Assembly (NCBI RefSeq): GCF_032598785.1
Contig: NZ_CP102984.1
Strand: one strand, 5' to 3'
Origin: Terrisporobacter petrolearius
GTDB lineage: Bacteria > Bacillota > Clostridia > Peptostreptococcales > Peptostreptococcaceae
Length of the DNA stretch: 64,000 nt
In this document: positions 36,371 through 45,075 of the stretch, one piece after another
Numbering within the stretch: position 1 is the first letter of the stretch
Layout of the letters: the number at the start of each line of letters is the position of its first letter
Program-made: the position numbers and the translations under genes
Notes under the pieces: model-generated
Told to the model about the DNA's origin: nothing
What the model saw: the letters and a program-made list of their open reading frames with translations, nothing else
Database searches by the model: none

Positions 36371-37080
36371 TAATTTTCTTTATTGTCAGAGTCAAAGGTA
36401 AAGTACAATCCTTTAGTAACTACGTTAAATTTATTATTTAAAAAATCACATACAGTTTGGATAATACCCAAAGTATCTGCATTAACTACGCCAACAATCC
36501 TTTGTTGTATAAGTAATTCATAGTAACTATTATCCACGTCCTTTATTGGGAAAAGTGTATTAGGAGCATCAACGTAAGCTTCTACTCCAGGAAGTACTTT
36601 TCCATCTTTATCATAAGCTAATTCCAAATAATCTTTTGGTCGGGTTGTTAAATTAATAGAATATTTCTTTTCACCACAACTTACATGAACCTTGTAATTA
36701 TCTTTAAACTTTGCACTACAAGGGTTATCTTTCGAAATATCATCTTGATTAAAAATTTCTTTGATTTTATTATTTTCAAATTTGTATATTACTCCAATCT
36801 CAAATCCACCAGAACCACCGAAGCTACCTCTTACCATAATTTCATCTTTTCCGTCATTTGTAAAATCCCCACAAAATAGTTGCATATCATAACCTGAATA
36901 AGGCAGTTGTATATTAACTGGATATCCAACCTCAGGTTCTACAACTAATTCAAGATTTTCACTATAAAAACTATTTTCATAAGGAAAAATCCCCGCTAAA
37001 ATTACTTTATCTTTTGAATTTTTGGCAACTATATTTGCAGACAAACTGTCTATAACAACTTTACTATTAGAGTCAGACAT
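36370..37080 (-). CDS. Hypothetical protein with a VCBS/FG-GAP-like motif
   Basis: 236 aa from the ATG at 37080; GGGGG lies 5 nt before it on the minus strand. No signal peptide or membrane helix. DFTNDGKDEIMV at about residue 75 resembles the calcium-binding loop of FG-GAP/VCBS repeats, followed by a Gly-rich GSFGGSGGFEIG segment. The rest is beta-rich. Similar unnamed proteins occur in clostridia, but I assign no function. Single gene. Confidence 0.65.
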   Translation of the reverse strand: MSDSNSKVVIDSLSANIVAKNSKDKVILAGIFPYENSFYSENLELVVEPEVGYPVNIQLPYSGYDMQLFCGDFTNDGKDEIMVRGSFGGSGGFEIGVIYKFENNKIKEIFNQDDISKDNPCSAKFKDNYKVHVSCGEKKYSINLTTRPKDYLELAYDKDGKVLPGVEAYVDAPNTLFPIKDVDNSYYELLIQQRIVGVVNADTLGIIQTVCDFLNNKFNVVTKGLYFTFDSDNKEN

Positions 37081-37285
37081 AATAACCCCCATCTAAATTA
37101 AATTTATATCTTCTTCTAATTTATGAAGGAAAACTACCTTATGTTAACATTATTAGTAATATGCTATATCAGTTTATAACACTGATTATATTATTTTTAA
37201 ACTGGGTAATATTAAGAAGATCATTGAGTTATAGTAAAAATAAAATTATAATATTACTTAGTTAAGTTGCTAGGAGATGAGATAA

Positions 37286-37498
37286 TTGAAAAAAGATAGG
37301 ATAAGAATACTATATAAAAATAATTTTGAAAGAATAGTAGAAGAAAGCAATGTTAGAAATTTTAGATCATTGATAGATTGGATGGAAGATTTTAATGAGG
37401 GAAATTCAGTTCCATCCTTAGTGTTATTTGGTAGAGACTTGGGGAGTAACTTTTCTATTAATAAAAGCAATGTGAAAATAATTGAATTTATGGATTAG
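37286..37498 (+). CDS. Small hypothetical protein (70 aa)
   Basis: TTG start with AGGAG (37272-37276) 9 nt upstream and a clear terminator 3 nt after the stop, which supports a real gene. Charged N-terminus (KKDRIRILYKN), an SLIDWMEDF helix and a short hydrophobic stretch; no membrane helix. Divergent from the preceding minus-strand gene. Confidence 0.5.
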   Translation: MKKDRIRILYKNNFERIVEESNVRNFRSLIDWMEDFNEGNSVPSLVLFGRDLGSNFSINKSNVKIIEFMD

Positions 37499-37500
37499 AT

Positions 37501-37536
37501 AAAAAGGAATTGCAAATAGTTTTGCAATTCTTTTTT
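37501..37536 (+). terminator. Terminator after the 70-aa gene
   Basis: GAATTGCAAA (37507-37516) with TTTGCAATTC (37521-37530), then TTTTTT. Confidence 0.85.
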
Positions 37537-37556
37537 AGATTTTTATAGAAATAACA

Positions 37557-37584
37557 TTGACACTTATATATATGGTGTTATATT
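37557..37584 (+). promoter_or_regulatory. Promoter of the GntR-ABC operon
   Basis: TTGACA (37557-37562) and TATATT (37579-37584), 16 bp apart. Confidence 0.7.
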
Positions 37585-37615
37585 CTGTATATATATAACA
37601 TACACGGAATATAAC
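37576..37615. promoter_or_regulatory. Palindromic operator, probably for the GntR regulator
   Basis: GTTATAT...ATATAAC (37576-37598) and a wider GTTATATTC...GAATATAAC (9 bp arms, ends near 37615) share the left half and overlap the -10 region, so binding would block transcription. YtrA-type GntR proteins bind such autoregulatory sites. Confidence 0.6.
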
Positions 37616-37629
37616 GGAAAGGATAAAAT

Positions 37630-38007
37630 ATGGATATAATAGTTTCTGACTCATTACCAGTAGCTCTTTATGAGCAAATAAAAAATCAAATTATATCACA
37701 AATTGTTTCTAAAAAACTTTTGCCAGGACAGCCACTACCTTCAATTAGGACTTTAGCAAGAGAAATTAAGGTAAGCATAATAACTGTAAAAAAGTCCTAT
37801 GAGATTTTAGAAAGTGAAGGATATATAGAAACAGTTCCATCAAAAGGTAGTTTTGTTTCAGCAAAAAATACAGAGAAAATGAGGCAACTAGCCATATATG
37901 AGTGGGAATGTAAATTAGAAGAGATAGTAAAGAGAGCTAAAGAATTAGATATTTCCTTAGATGAAGGAATGGAAATTTTTAAAGAACTATATAATTTAGA
38001 TGATTAA
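37630..38007 (+). CDS. GntR family (YtrA subfamily) transcriptional regulator
   Basis: 125 aa. Winged-helix domain at about residues 10-75 with LYEQIKNQI, LPGQPLPSIRTLAREIKVS and SKGSFVS; only a short helical C-terminal tail follows, as in the YtrA subfamily. It heads an operon with an ABC ATPase and permease, like ytrABCDEF, and likely represses it via the palindromes in its promoter. Confidence 0.9.
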   Translation: MDIIVSDSLPVALYEQIKNQIISQIVSKKLLPGQPLPSIRTLAREIKVSIITVKKSYEILESEGYIETVPSKGSFVSAKNTEKMRQLAIYEWECKLEEIVKRAKELDISLDEGMEIFKELYNLDD

Positions 38008-38019
38008 GTGGGGTACATT

Positions 38020-38874
38020 ATGAATGTAATAGAAATTAATAATTTAAAAAAATCTATGGGAGATTTTAAATTAAATATAGAAAAATTAGAAATAAAAGAA
38101 GGCTTTGTTACAGGTATTATAGGCACAAATGGAGCAGGAAAAACTACTTTAATGAAACTAATCATGAATATATTAAATCAAGAGGAAGGTAGCATAAAAA
38201 TATTTGGAGAAGATTTTAATAAAGACAAAAAACATATTAAAGAATTAATAGGATATTTAGGACATGACACACTATATCCAGAAGATTTCACATTAGAAGA
38301 GATAAAATCAACTATAGGCATATTTTATAAAAATTGGGATGAGAAGTTATTTAATTATTATGTTGAAGAATTTGATTTAAATCTTAATGACAAATATAAA
38401 GATTTATCAAAAGGGCTAAAAGTAAAATTTGATTTACTTATGATTTTGTCTTATCATCCTAAATTAATAATCTTAGATGAGCCAACAGCAAATTTAGATC
38501 CAATATTTAGGTCTGAATTTTTACAAGTTCTTCAACTACAAATGGAAAAAGATTTATCTACAGTTTTATATTGTACTCATATAACAAGTGATTTAGACAA
38601 AATAGGGGATTACTTTGTTGTAATGGATAAAGGGGAAATTATTTTTAATGAAGACAGTGAAAATATAAGAAATAATTATACCATTGTAAAGGGAGCAAAA
38701 GAGCTATTAAATGAAGAAACAGAAAAAGTATTTCAACAGATAGTGGAAAATAAATTTGGATTTAGAGGAATTTCTAATAATAAAAAAGATGCACAAGATA
38801 TATTTGGGAAAGAAGTTCTATATGAAATGCCTAAAATAGAAGATATATTAATATTTAGTAAGGGGAATAAGTAA
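38020..38874 (+). CDS. ABC transporter ATP-binding protein (YtrB-like)
   Basis: 284 aa from the ATG at 38020 (GTGGGG upstream). Walker A GTNGAGKTT at residues 35-43, Walker B ILDEPTANLDP, H-loop in YCTHITSD. The ABC signature is degenerate (LSKGLKVKF instead of LSGGQ), as often seen in YtrB/EcsA-like exporters. Overlaps the permease start by 1 nt. Confidence 0.88.
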   Translation: MNVIEINNLKKSMGDFKLNIEKLEIKEGFVTGIIGTNGAGKTTLMKLIMNILNQEEGSIKIFGEDFNKDKKHIKELIGYLGHDTLYPEDFTLEEIKSTIGIFYKNWDEKLFNYYVEEFDLNLNDKYKDLSKGLKVKFDLLMILSYHPKLIILDEPTANLDPIFRSEFLQVLQLQMEKDLSTVLYCTHITSDLDKIGDYFVVMDKGEIIFNEDSENIRNNYTIVKGAKELLNEETEKVFQQIVENKFGFRGISNNKKDAQDIFGKEVLYEMPKIEDILIFSKGNK

Positions 38875-39566
38875 TGACAGAGATAAAAAAATTATTAAGA
38901 TTAGATTTGAAATTTTTAAAACAATATTATAGTATTTACATACCTGTATTTTTTCTTATGCTATTTGTTTTTGGTAGTATGTCACTTAATATGGGACTTG
39001 TAATATTGGTTTTCTACTATGGATTTGAAACTGATGATAGCCGTAAAAAAGTTAATAATTTAATACAAACTCTCCCAATAAACAATAAAGAATATGTTGC
39101 TTATAAATATATTTCTTCATTTATGCAATCGATTTTAATAGTAATTTTCTTTTTAATTGCAACGATTTTAGTATTGATAGCAGAAAATATTTCTAATTTA
39201 GATTCACAAATATTTTTATTATCTTGGATAAGTGATCATATTGTACAAGACAGTGGCATACAAGCAAATTATTTAGTCAGATTTATAGTAGAATTATTCA
39301 TGGCTGTGGTTACTATTTGTGTAATGATTCCTACAAAATACAATAAAGTTAAAAAGAAAAGAGTATTAAGATGGATTATATTAATACTTCTTAACAGTAT
39401 GGCAGGAAATTTTTTAACTAAAGATTCCACAGGGGTATTATTCGACTTTTTAAGTAAATTTAATGAATTTTTTATAGTTATGTTAGGAATTGTTCTAAGC
39501 TATTTCTTGATAAAATTATCTTTTAACAAAACCTTACAACTACATAGTAAATCTGAAATTATATAA
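38874..39566 (+). CDS. ABC-2 type permease (YtrC/D-like)
   Basis: 230 aa with about six hydrophobic helices; the cytoplasmic loop YYGFETDDSRKKVNNLIQTLP (split: NNLIQTLPINNKEY) is typical of ABC2_membrane proteins encoded beside YtrA regulators. Translationally coupled to the ATPase. Confidence 0.8.
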   Translation: MTEIKKLLRLDLKFLKQYYSIYIPVFFLMLFVFGSMSLNMGLVILVFYYGFETDDSRKKVNNLIQTLPINNKEYVAYKYISSFMQSILIVIFFLIATILVLIAENISNLDSQIFLLSWISDHIVQDSGIQANYLVRFIVELFMAVVTICVMIPTKYNKVKKKRVLRWIILILLNSMAGNFLTKDSTGVLFDFLSKFNEFFIVMLGIVLSYFLIKLSFNKTLQLHSKSEII

Positions 39567-39585
39567 ATGAAAATATAATAAATAT

Positions 39586-39630
39586 AAAAGGGTTATAACA
39601 AAATAAAATAATTGTTATAACCCTTTTATA
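39586..39630 (+). terminator. Terminator of the GntR-ABC operon
   Basis: AAAAGGGTTATAACA with TGTTATAACCCTTTT, 15-bp stem. Confidence 0.88.
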
Positions 39631-39720
39631 TATGTATACAAAAATAAATTTAACAATCTATTATAGTCACAAACATAAAATATAACATAAGACAAAATTA
39701 GTTGTATTGGGGGAGAGAAT

Positions 39721-42129
39721 ATGAATTTATATGAAGAGGCTTCATCCATAGTCAAAAATCTTTCTTTAGAAGAAAAGTGTAAATTTTGTTGTGGAATAGA
39801 TTTTTGGCATTCATACGGAATAGATAAAATGAATATCCCATCAATTATGTTATGTGATGGTCCTCATGGGCTTAGAAAAGAAGAGTCAGAGAGCTTTATG
39901 TTTATGAGTCCCAAAGTTATAAAATCAACTTGCTTTCCAACTGCTACAGCTTTGGCATCCACCTTTGACGAAGAATTAATAAATCGTATGGGGAAGGCAC
40001 TGGGGGAGGAATGTAGAAGAGGAGATGTAGCAGTACTTTTAAGTCCAGGAGTGAATATAAAAAGACTACCCATTTGTGGAAGAAATTTTGAATATTTTAG
40101 TGAAGATCCTTATTTAAGTGGAAAGATGTCAGCAGCTCTTATTAGAGGGATACAAAGCAAAGGCGTAGCAGCTTGTTTAAAGCATTTTGCAGGAAACAAT
40201 CAGGAAAAATATCGTATGACTATTAATTCAATTATTGATGAAAGAGCTCTTAGGGAAATATATTTGAAAGGATTTGAAATAGCCATAAAAGGTGCTAATC
40301 CTTGGTCTGTAATGATGGCATATAATAGACTAAATGGGCAGTATTGTTGCGAAAATAAATATTTAATGCAAGATATACTTAGAAATGAATGGAATTATGA
40401 GGGATGTATTATTAGTGACTGGGGAGGTGTTAATAATATTATTTCTAGTATAAATAATGGATTAAATTTAGAAATGCCAGGATATAAAGATGATTACTAT
40501 AAGATTTTACAAAAAGCTGTAGAAACTAACAAATTAGATGAAAAAATATTAAATCAGTCGGTTACAAAAGTAATTGAACTAATTTTAAGATATAAAGAAG
40601 GTAAAAAAATACCATATAAATGTAATTTTAAAGAACATATTGATTTAGCAGAGAAAATAGCTGAAAGTAGTGCAGTATTACTTAAAAATGATGATAATAT
40701 TCTCCCAGGAAATAATTCACAAAAAATTGGAATAATAGGTAGACTTGCAAAAGAACCTGTATACCAAGGTTTGGGTAGCTCACATGTTAACCCTAATACT
40801 ATAGACAACGCGTATGATGTATTTGCACATAATAACTGTGTTATAAATTATGCAGATGGGTATTCTTTAGAAAATGATGAAATTAATGAACTCTTGCTAA
40901 AAGAGGCTATAGAAGTGGCAAAAAATAAGGATATAGTGTATTTGTTTATAGGCCTACCTAAATACTATGAGGCAGAAGGATATGATCGTAAAAATTTAAA
41001 ATTGCCAAAGTCTCATGATAATTTAGTTTATGAAATTAGCAAAGTTAATAAAAACTTAGTAGTAATATTGCAAGGTGGATCTGTTGTGGAAATGCCATGG
41101 AGTCATGTTCCTAAAGGTATTTTACTAACTCATTTAAGTGGTTGTAGAGGTGGAAATGCAACAGTAAATTTATTATTAGGAAAGCAAAATCCATCAGGAA
41201 AGTTAAGCGAAACTTATGCAAATACTTTTGAAGATTATCCATCGGTACAATTTTACCCTGGAGATAATAATTATGTAGAATATAGAGAAAGTATATTTGT
41301 TGGGTATAGATATTTTGATAGTGCAGATATTAATGTGAAATATCCTTTTGGTTTTGGGCTTTCATATACAACTTTTGAATATAGCGATATGAAAATAAAA
41401 TATAATAATGATAATAATATGAAAGTATCCGTAACTGTTACTAATGTGGGTAATATGGAAGGAAAAGAAGTGGCCCAGCTTTATGTTTCTTGTTTATACT
41501 CAAAATTATTTAGAGCAAAAAAAGAGCTAAAAGGATTTAAAAAAATAAATTTAAAACCTAAGGAAAGTAAAGAAGTAAATTTTATTTTAGATGAAGGTTG
41601 TTTTACTTACTATAATATTCAAAGTCATCAATATGAAGTTGAAGAAGGACAATATGGTATAAGTATTGGTTCCTCATGTAGGGATATTAAATTTTCTACA
41701 GTAGTAAATAAAAGAGGAAATAGTGTGAAAACTATTGATTATAAAGCAAAATATTCATCTTATTATGAACTATATAAAAAGAAACTAAGTCCAACAGAGT
41801 CAGAATTTCAGAATATATATAATAAGGAACTACCCATTATTAACAAACCAATATATCCATTTACTATAAATTATACTATTAATGATATTAAAAGTATTTA
41901 TGGTGGTGATTTAATAATATCTGCCATAAATAAAAAGGCAAATAAATTTGTAAGTGGAGATAAAGCCATGGAAATTACAGTAAAAGAATCCTTAAATGAT
42001 CAACCTTTTAGGCTAATTGCTATGGTTACTAGAGGAGCAATAAATCGTAAATCAATACAGGGATTTGTAGATTTATTGAATAAACATTATATTAAAGGAT
42101 TTTTGCAAATTTTAAGAAATAGGAAATAA
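39721..42129 (+). CDS. Glycoside hydrolase family 3 beta-glucosidase
   Basis: 802 aa, no signal peptide, so cytosolic. N-terminal TIM-barrel with CDGPHGLR, KHFAGNNQE and the nucleophile Asp233 in ISDWGG; the (alpha/beta)6 sandwich with GKLSETY-type motif near 495; fibronectin type III-like domain (about 560-650) with VTVTNVGNMEGKEVAQLY. A further 120-residue C-terminal extension is present. Probably hydrolyses imported beta-glucosides or related disaccharides; no transporter is adjacent. Confidence 0.92.
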   Translation: MNLYEEASSIVKNLSLEEKCKFCCGIDFWHSYGIDKMNIPSIMLCDGPHGLRKEESESFMFMSPKVIKSTCFPTATALASTFDEELINRMGKALGEECRRGDVAVLLSPGVNIKRLPICGRNFEYFSEDPYLSGKMSAALIRGIQSKGVAACLKHFAGNNQEKYRMTINSIIDERALREIYLKGFEIAIKGANPWSVMMAYNRLNGQYCCENKYLMQDILRNEWNYEGCIISDWGGVNNIISSINNGLNLEMPGYKDDYYKILQKAVETNKLDEKILNQSVTKVIELILRYKEGKKIPYKCNFKEHIDLAEKIAESSAVLLKNDDNILPGNNSQKIGIIGRLAKEPVYQGLGSSHVNPNTIDNAYDVFAHNNCVINYADGYSLENDEINELLLKEAIEVAKNKDIVYLFIGLPKYYEAEGYDRKNLKLPKSHDNLVYEISKVNKNLVVILQGGSVVEMPWSHVPKGILLTHLSGCRGGNATVNLLLGKQNPSGKLSETYANTFEDYPSVQFYPGDNNYVEYRESIFVGYRYFDSADINVKYPFGFGLSYTTFEYSDMKIKYNNDNNMKVSVTVTNVGNMEGKEVAQLYVSCLYSKLFRAKKELKGFKKINLKPKESKEVNFILDEGCFTYYNIQSHQYEVEEGQYGISIGSSCRDIKFSTVVNKRGNSVKTIDYKAKYSSYYELYKKKLSPTESEFQNIYNKELPIINKPIYPFTINYTINDIKSIYGGDLIISAINKKANKFVSGDKAMEITVKESLNDQPFRLIAMVTRGAINRKSIQGFVDLLNKHYIKGFLQILRNRK

Positions 42130-42197
42130 TTTCAAAAGAATAGAAGGATTTTTATTGGATAAATTATAATTAAAATATCATCAAGGAGAATTACATT

Positions 42198-42380
42198 ATG
42201 GATAACAATAAAAATAGAATGAAAGATAGACCAAAATCAAACCCAGAACTTAGAAAAATGTACTCTGAGCATGGAGCAGACATTGGAATAGAAAATGGAC
42301 AAAAAATAGGTGCTAGAGATTGTGGCACAAATAAAACTAAAACTGAAAAACTTTATCATAAAGCTAAAAAAAGAGATTAA
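42198..42380 (+). CDS. Small basic hypothetical protein (60 aa)
   Basis: AAGGAG (42183-42188) 9 nt before the ATG and a strong terminator just after the stop support expression. Very hydrophilic, rich in Lys, Asn and Arg, with central GADIGIENGQKIGARDCG; no membrane helix. Not recognised. Confidence 0.6.
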   Translation: MDNNKNRMKDRPKSNPELRKMYSEHGADIGIENGQKIGARDCGTNKTKTEKLYHKAKKRD

Positions 42381-42385
42381 CGCAT

Positions 42386-42424
42386 AAAAATCGTATCAAT
42401 TTAATTTTGATACGATTTTTATAT
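42386..42424 (+). terminator. Terminator after the 60-aa gene
   Basis: 14-bp stem AAAAATCGTATCAA with its complement, T run. Confidence 0.88.
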
Positions 42425-42532
42425 TTTGAAGCTAAAACATAATTATAGCCTTTTTACAGGAGAAAATTTATAGAGTTTATTAAAAACTACATATTAACAA
42501 TTTAATATTTTTAGCTGTTGTTACATAACTCA

Positions 42533-42817
42533 ATGAAAGAAACTTATGATGAGATTGGAATAAAAGGTGATTTCAATAAATGGTTTGATACTTATTACCA
42601 GATAGCTAATAGATTTACTTTTATGCATCAACTTATGAAAAAATGATACAAGGTGAAGCTAGTTTTTCTAAATATTGTTGATGATCATATGTACAAAAAT
42701 ATATCAAAGGCTCAATGGGTAGAAGAATATTGTAAAATGCTAAATGAATTTATGGGAGAGCGATTTGTGCCAAGAGATGTAGTAATTATTGATTTAAATG
42801 TGCACGAAGAAAAATAA
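42533..42817 (+). pseudogene. Decayed gene interrupted by an in-frame TGA
   Basis: The frame from ATG 42533 stops at TGA 42644-42646 and continues in the same frame to TAA 42815 with a protein-like second half (KAQWVEEYCKMLNEF, GERFVPRDVVIIDLN). Codon use in both halves is like real genes. Upstream codons back to 42515 also read plausibly, so the 5' end is missing. No good ribosome site. Family not recognised. A weak GTATTG/CAATAC hairpin follows at 42830. Confidence 0.55.
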
Positions 42818-42926
42818 AAGATTAAAAACGTATTGTTAATTCAATACATTTTTTACATTAATAGAGGAAATTATTATTAATATGATGAAATAATTATATA
42901 ATAATGAACAAAAGGGAAGTGTTATT

Positions 42927-43436
42927 ATGAAAAAACGAGAAATTCAAATAAAATTAGCTTATGATGAAATTGATTCAATAAAAGAGCTATTCACTGAATA
43001 TAAAAATATGTTAGTAGAAACGTATAAGGATGTAGAAGGCGTAAGTTCTTGTTTTGTAAGCTTTCAAGAGGAGTTAGATACTTTACAGGATAAATATGCA
43101 TTACCTAAGGGAAGATTATACATTGCAAAGTATGATGGGAAAATTGCTGGTTGTGCTGGACTTAGATCTTTAGATAATCATTGTTGTGAAGTGAAAAGAT
43201 TATATGTAAGAAATGAATTTAGAAGTTTAGGTATAGGAAAACTACTTATGGAATACGTAATTAAAGCTGGAAAAGAATTAGATTATGACTTAATAGTATT
43301 AGATACATTCTCACATTTGGAAAGGGCTTTAGATTTATATTATAAACTAGGTTTTAAGGAAATAAAGGAATATTATAATAGTCCCATAAAGGATGTAATT
43401 TATTTGGGACTAGATTTAAATAATAAAGCTAAATAA
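42927..43436 (+). CDS. GNAT family N-acetyltransferase
   Basis: 169 aa. Acetyl-CoA binding motif V-R-x3-RSLGIGKLL at about residues 92-108, preceded by EVKRLYV (strand 4) and followed by LDTFSHLERALDLYYKLGF. Acceptor unknown. GGGAAG precedes the ATG. Confidence 0.88.
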   Translation: MKKREIQIKLAYDEIDSIKELFTEYKNMLVETYKDVEGVSSCFVSFQEELDTLQDKYALPKGRLYIAKYDGKIAGCAGLRSLDNHCCEVKRLYVRNEFRSLGIGKLLMEYVIKAGKELDYDLIVLDTFSHLERALDLYYKLGFKEIKEYYNSPIKDVIYLGLDLNNKAK

Positions 43437-43461
43437 AAAATAGCACAATAAGAGGTGTTTA

Positions 43462-43728
43462 CTAGGCATTTTACTTACTACTGTAACAGTAATTTTTGTA
43501 GTAAGTGCTAATAGTAATGCAAAGGTTTTTAAATTAAAACTTAATTCAAATTTAAAGATATTTTTATTATCCTTAGCAGTTGTGAATGATTTGATTTTTA
43601 TTTTAGCAATAGTATTTTTATATTCTGCAAGAATTAATATAACAGCAGTAATGATATCAGTTGTAATATTATTAATACTGATGTCCTTAAATAAAGTATT
43701 TAGTAGGATCAATACATTAGAAATATAA
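43462..43728 (+). pseudogene. Membrane protein gene with a lost or non-standard start codon
   Basis: An 88-codon frame with a hydrophobic N-terminus (GILLTTVTVIFVVSA), a basic loop, and two more hydrophobic helices (about 37-55 and 60-76). AGAGG (43451-43455) is correctly spaced from CTA at 43462, where ATG would be expected; ATT at 43468 is the only near-cognate option. Protein-like composition favours a recently inactivated gene or a rare start. The opposite-strand frame is a shadow. Shares a terminator with the next gene. Confidence 0.5.
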
Positions 43729-43773
43729 AGAGTTATCTCAACATAGTTATAATTGCTGAAATAACTCTTTTTT
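43727..43773. terminator. Bidirectional terminator
   Basis: AAAGAGTTAT (43727-43736) with ATAACTCTTT (43761-43770), T run; ends both the plus-strand membrane frame and the minus-strand Crp/Fnr gene. Confidence 0.8.
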
Positions 43774-43778
43774 AATTA

Positions 43779-44423
43779 CTATAAATTAATAAGTTTAATT
43801 TTTCCCCTAGAAACTTCTATTTTTCCTTCCTTTTCAAACTTCTTAAGTATACGACTAATAACTTCTCTAGAGGAGCCTAATTCGTTGGCAATATTCTCAT
43901 GAGTCATATAAAGTATATTTGAATCTTGATACCTACTTTGTTCTAATAGATAATTTGTAATTCTTTCATCTAAACTAAAGAAGGTTGCTTGTTCCAATAC
44001 ATACATTACTTCAGATAATTTATCCTGTGTAAGACTAAGAATATAATTCATAACATTAATATTAGATTGAGACAAATTTTTTAATAATGAACTATCAACA
44101 ATTATAGCGTTAGCATCATTTTGAGCTTCTAAATTAACATCATAAGTAATATTTTGAAATGCACAAGAAGCCGACAACATACAAACATCTCTGTCATATA
44201 GCTTGAATAAGGTAATTTGTCTACCGCTAGGGGCAGAAATAAATACTCTGAAATTTCCACTCATAGTAATTAATAGCCCTGTACAAGATGAATTTTTAGA
44301 ATGAACAAGTTCACCTTTTTCATATTTACCTATAAAGCTTTTTGAAATTAATTCATTCTTTTCCTTATCATTTAAATCCTTAAAAAAAGGAAGAGTTTCT
44401 TTAAGATAATACTCTTTATCCAT
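43779..44423 (-). CDS. Crp/Fnr family transcriptional regulator
   Basis: 214 aa. Cyclic-nucleotide-binding-type beta-barrel (about residues 15-120) and C-terminal HTH_Crp with ELGSSREVISRILKKFEKEG (recognition helix about 175-190). No cysteine cluster of the Fnr type at the N-terminus. GGAGGATAT upstream of the start. It lies 16 nt behind a broken YeeE/YedE sulfur transporter in the same direction. A TGTGA-N5-TCACA palindrome lies upstream of that unit and a similar one between the sulfur genes at 51.9 kb; these are plausible targets. Confidence 0.88.
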   Translation of the reverse strand: MDKEYYLKETLPFFKDLNDKEKNELISKSFIGKYEKGELVHSKNSSCTGLLITMSGNFRVFISAPSGRQITLFKLYDRDVCMLSASCAFQNITYDVNLEAQNDANAIIVDSSLLKNLSQSNINVMNYILSLTQDKLSEVMYVLEQATFFSLDERITNYLLEQSRYQDSNILYMTHENIANELGSSREVISRILKKFEKEGKIEVSRGKIKLINL

Positions 44424-44439
44424 TATATATCCTCCAAAA

Positions 44440-44928
44440 TTATTTTTTCAGGATTGATTTTGGAATAAAGTATCCAAATAGGAGAAATAAAATTCCAGTA
44501 ACGAATAATCCCATGTATCCTATATTAAAAACTGAAGGATATTGTGGTGATATATTAAATAAAGTTAATTTACCCAAATCAAATCCTGATGTAAGTCTTA
44601 TATTTTCTAAATATCCATAAGATAGTGTAAACGCAAAAGCAAAAGCTCCAACAATAATAGCAGTAAAAGCTTTTTTAAAATTATCCGTTGCCAAAGCACC
44701 TACACAAGTTTACGGACAAGTCCCTACATAACCAAAACCAAGTCCGAAGACAACTCCTTTAATAACTAGGCCCAAATTAAGTGTTTTTATACTTAAATGA
44801 CTAATATCAAATATACCTATAACTTGGGATATTGATAATGATACACTGGCAAACCCTATGGAAAATAATATTACCTTAGCTAAGTGTAAATCTTGTAGCC
44901 TTAAGATGGCAAGTAATTTTTTAGGATT
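44440..44928 (-). pseudogene. YeeE/YedE family sulfur (thiosulfate) transporter, inactivated
   Basis: The minus-strand frame from about 44928 reads as a YeeE/YedE membrane protein (NPKKLLAILRLQDLHLAKV start, then VVFGLGFGYVGTCP-stop-TCVGALATDN). A TAA at 44710-44712 replaces the glycine of the conserved GTCPGTCVGA motif, and no start codon or ribosome site precedes 44928. The 84-codon remainder from TTG 44694 (44440-44694) has two helices and cannot be a full transporter. Confidence 0.75.
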
Positions 44929-45020
44929 TGTTTATATAATCAATATCCGAAAAATCCATCTAATGGTATGACTAAAGTGTTTAATGTGTATTTATTTAAA
45001 CATATTATATCCTTTTATTC

Positions 45021-45035
45021 TGTGATAAAATCACA
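45021..45035. promoter_or_regulatory. Crp/Fnr-type palindrome upstream of the yedE-crp unit
   Basis: TGTGATAAAATCACA, a perfect inverted repeat TGTGAT-AAA-ATCACA. It lies about 95 bp before the yedE remnant (minus strand), fitting autoregulation by the Crp/Fnr protein. Confidence 0.55.
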
Positions 45036-45036
45036 A

Positions 45037-45070
45037 AAAAGACATTATCAAAGTTGATAATGTCTTTTAT
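45037..45070 (-). terminator. Terminator of the secreted-protein gene
   Basis: 15-bp stem AAAAGACATTATCAA with its complement; T run on the minus strand. Confidence 0.85.
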
Positions 45071-45075
45071 ATATA

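Noticed and set aside
34063..38874. ATPase at 38020 as the dedicated partner of the two permeases at 34-36 kb
   Set aside because: It has its own permease, its own GntR regulator and promoter, and several terminators lie between; only borrowing remains possible.
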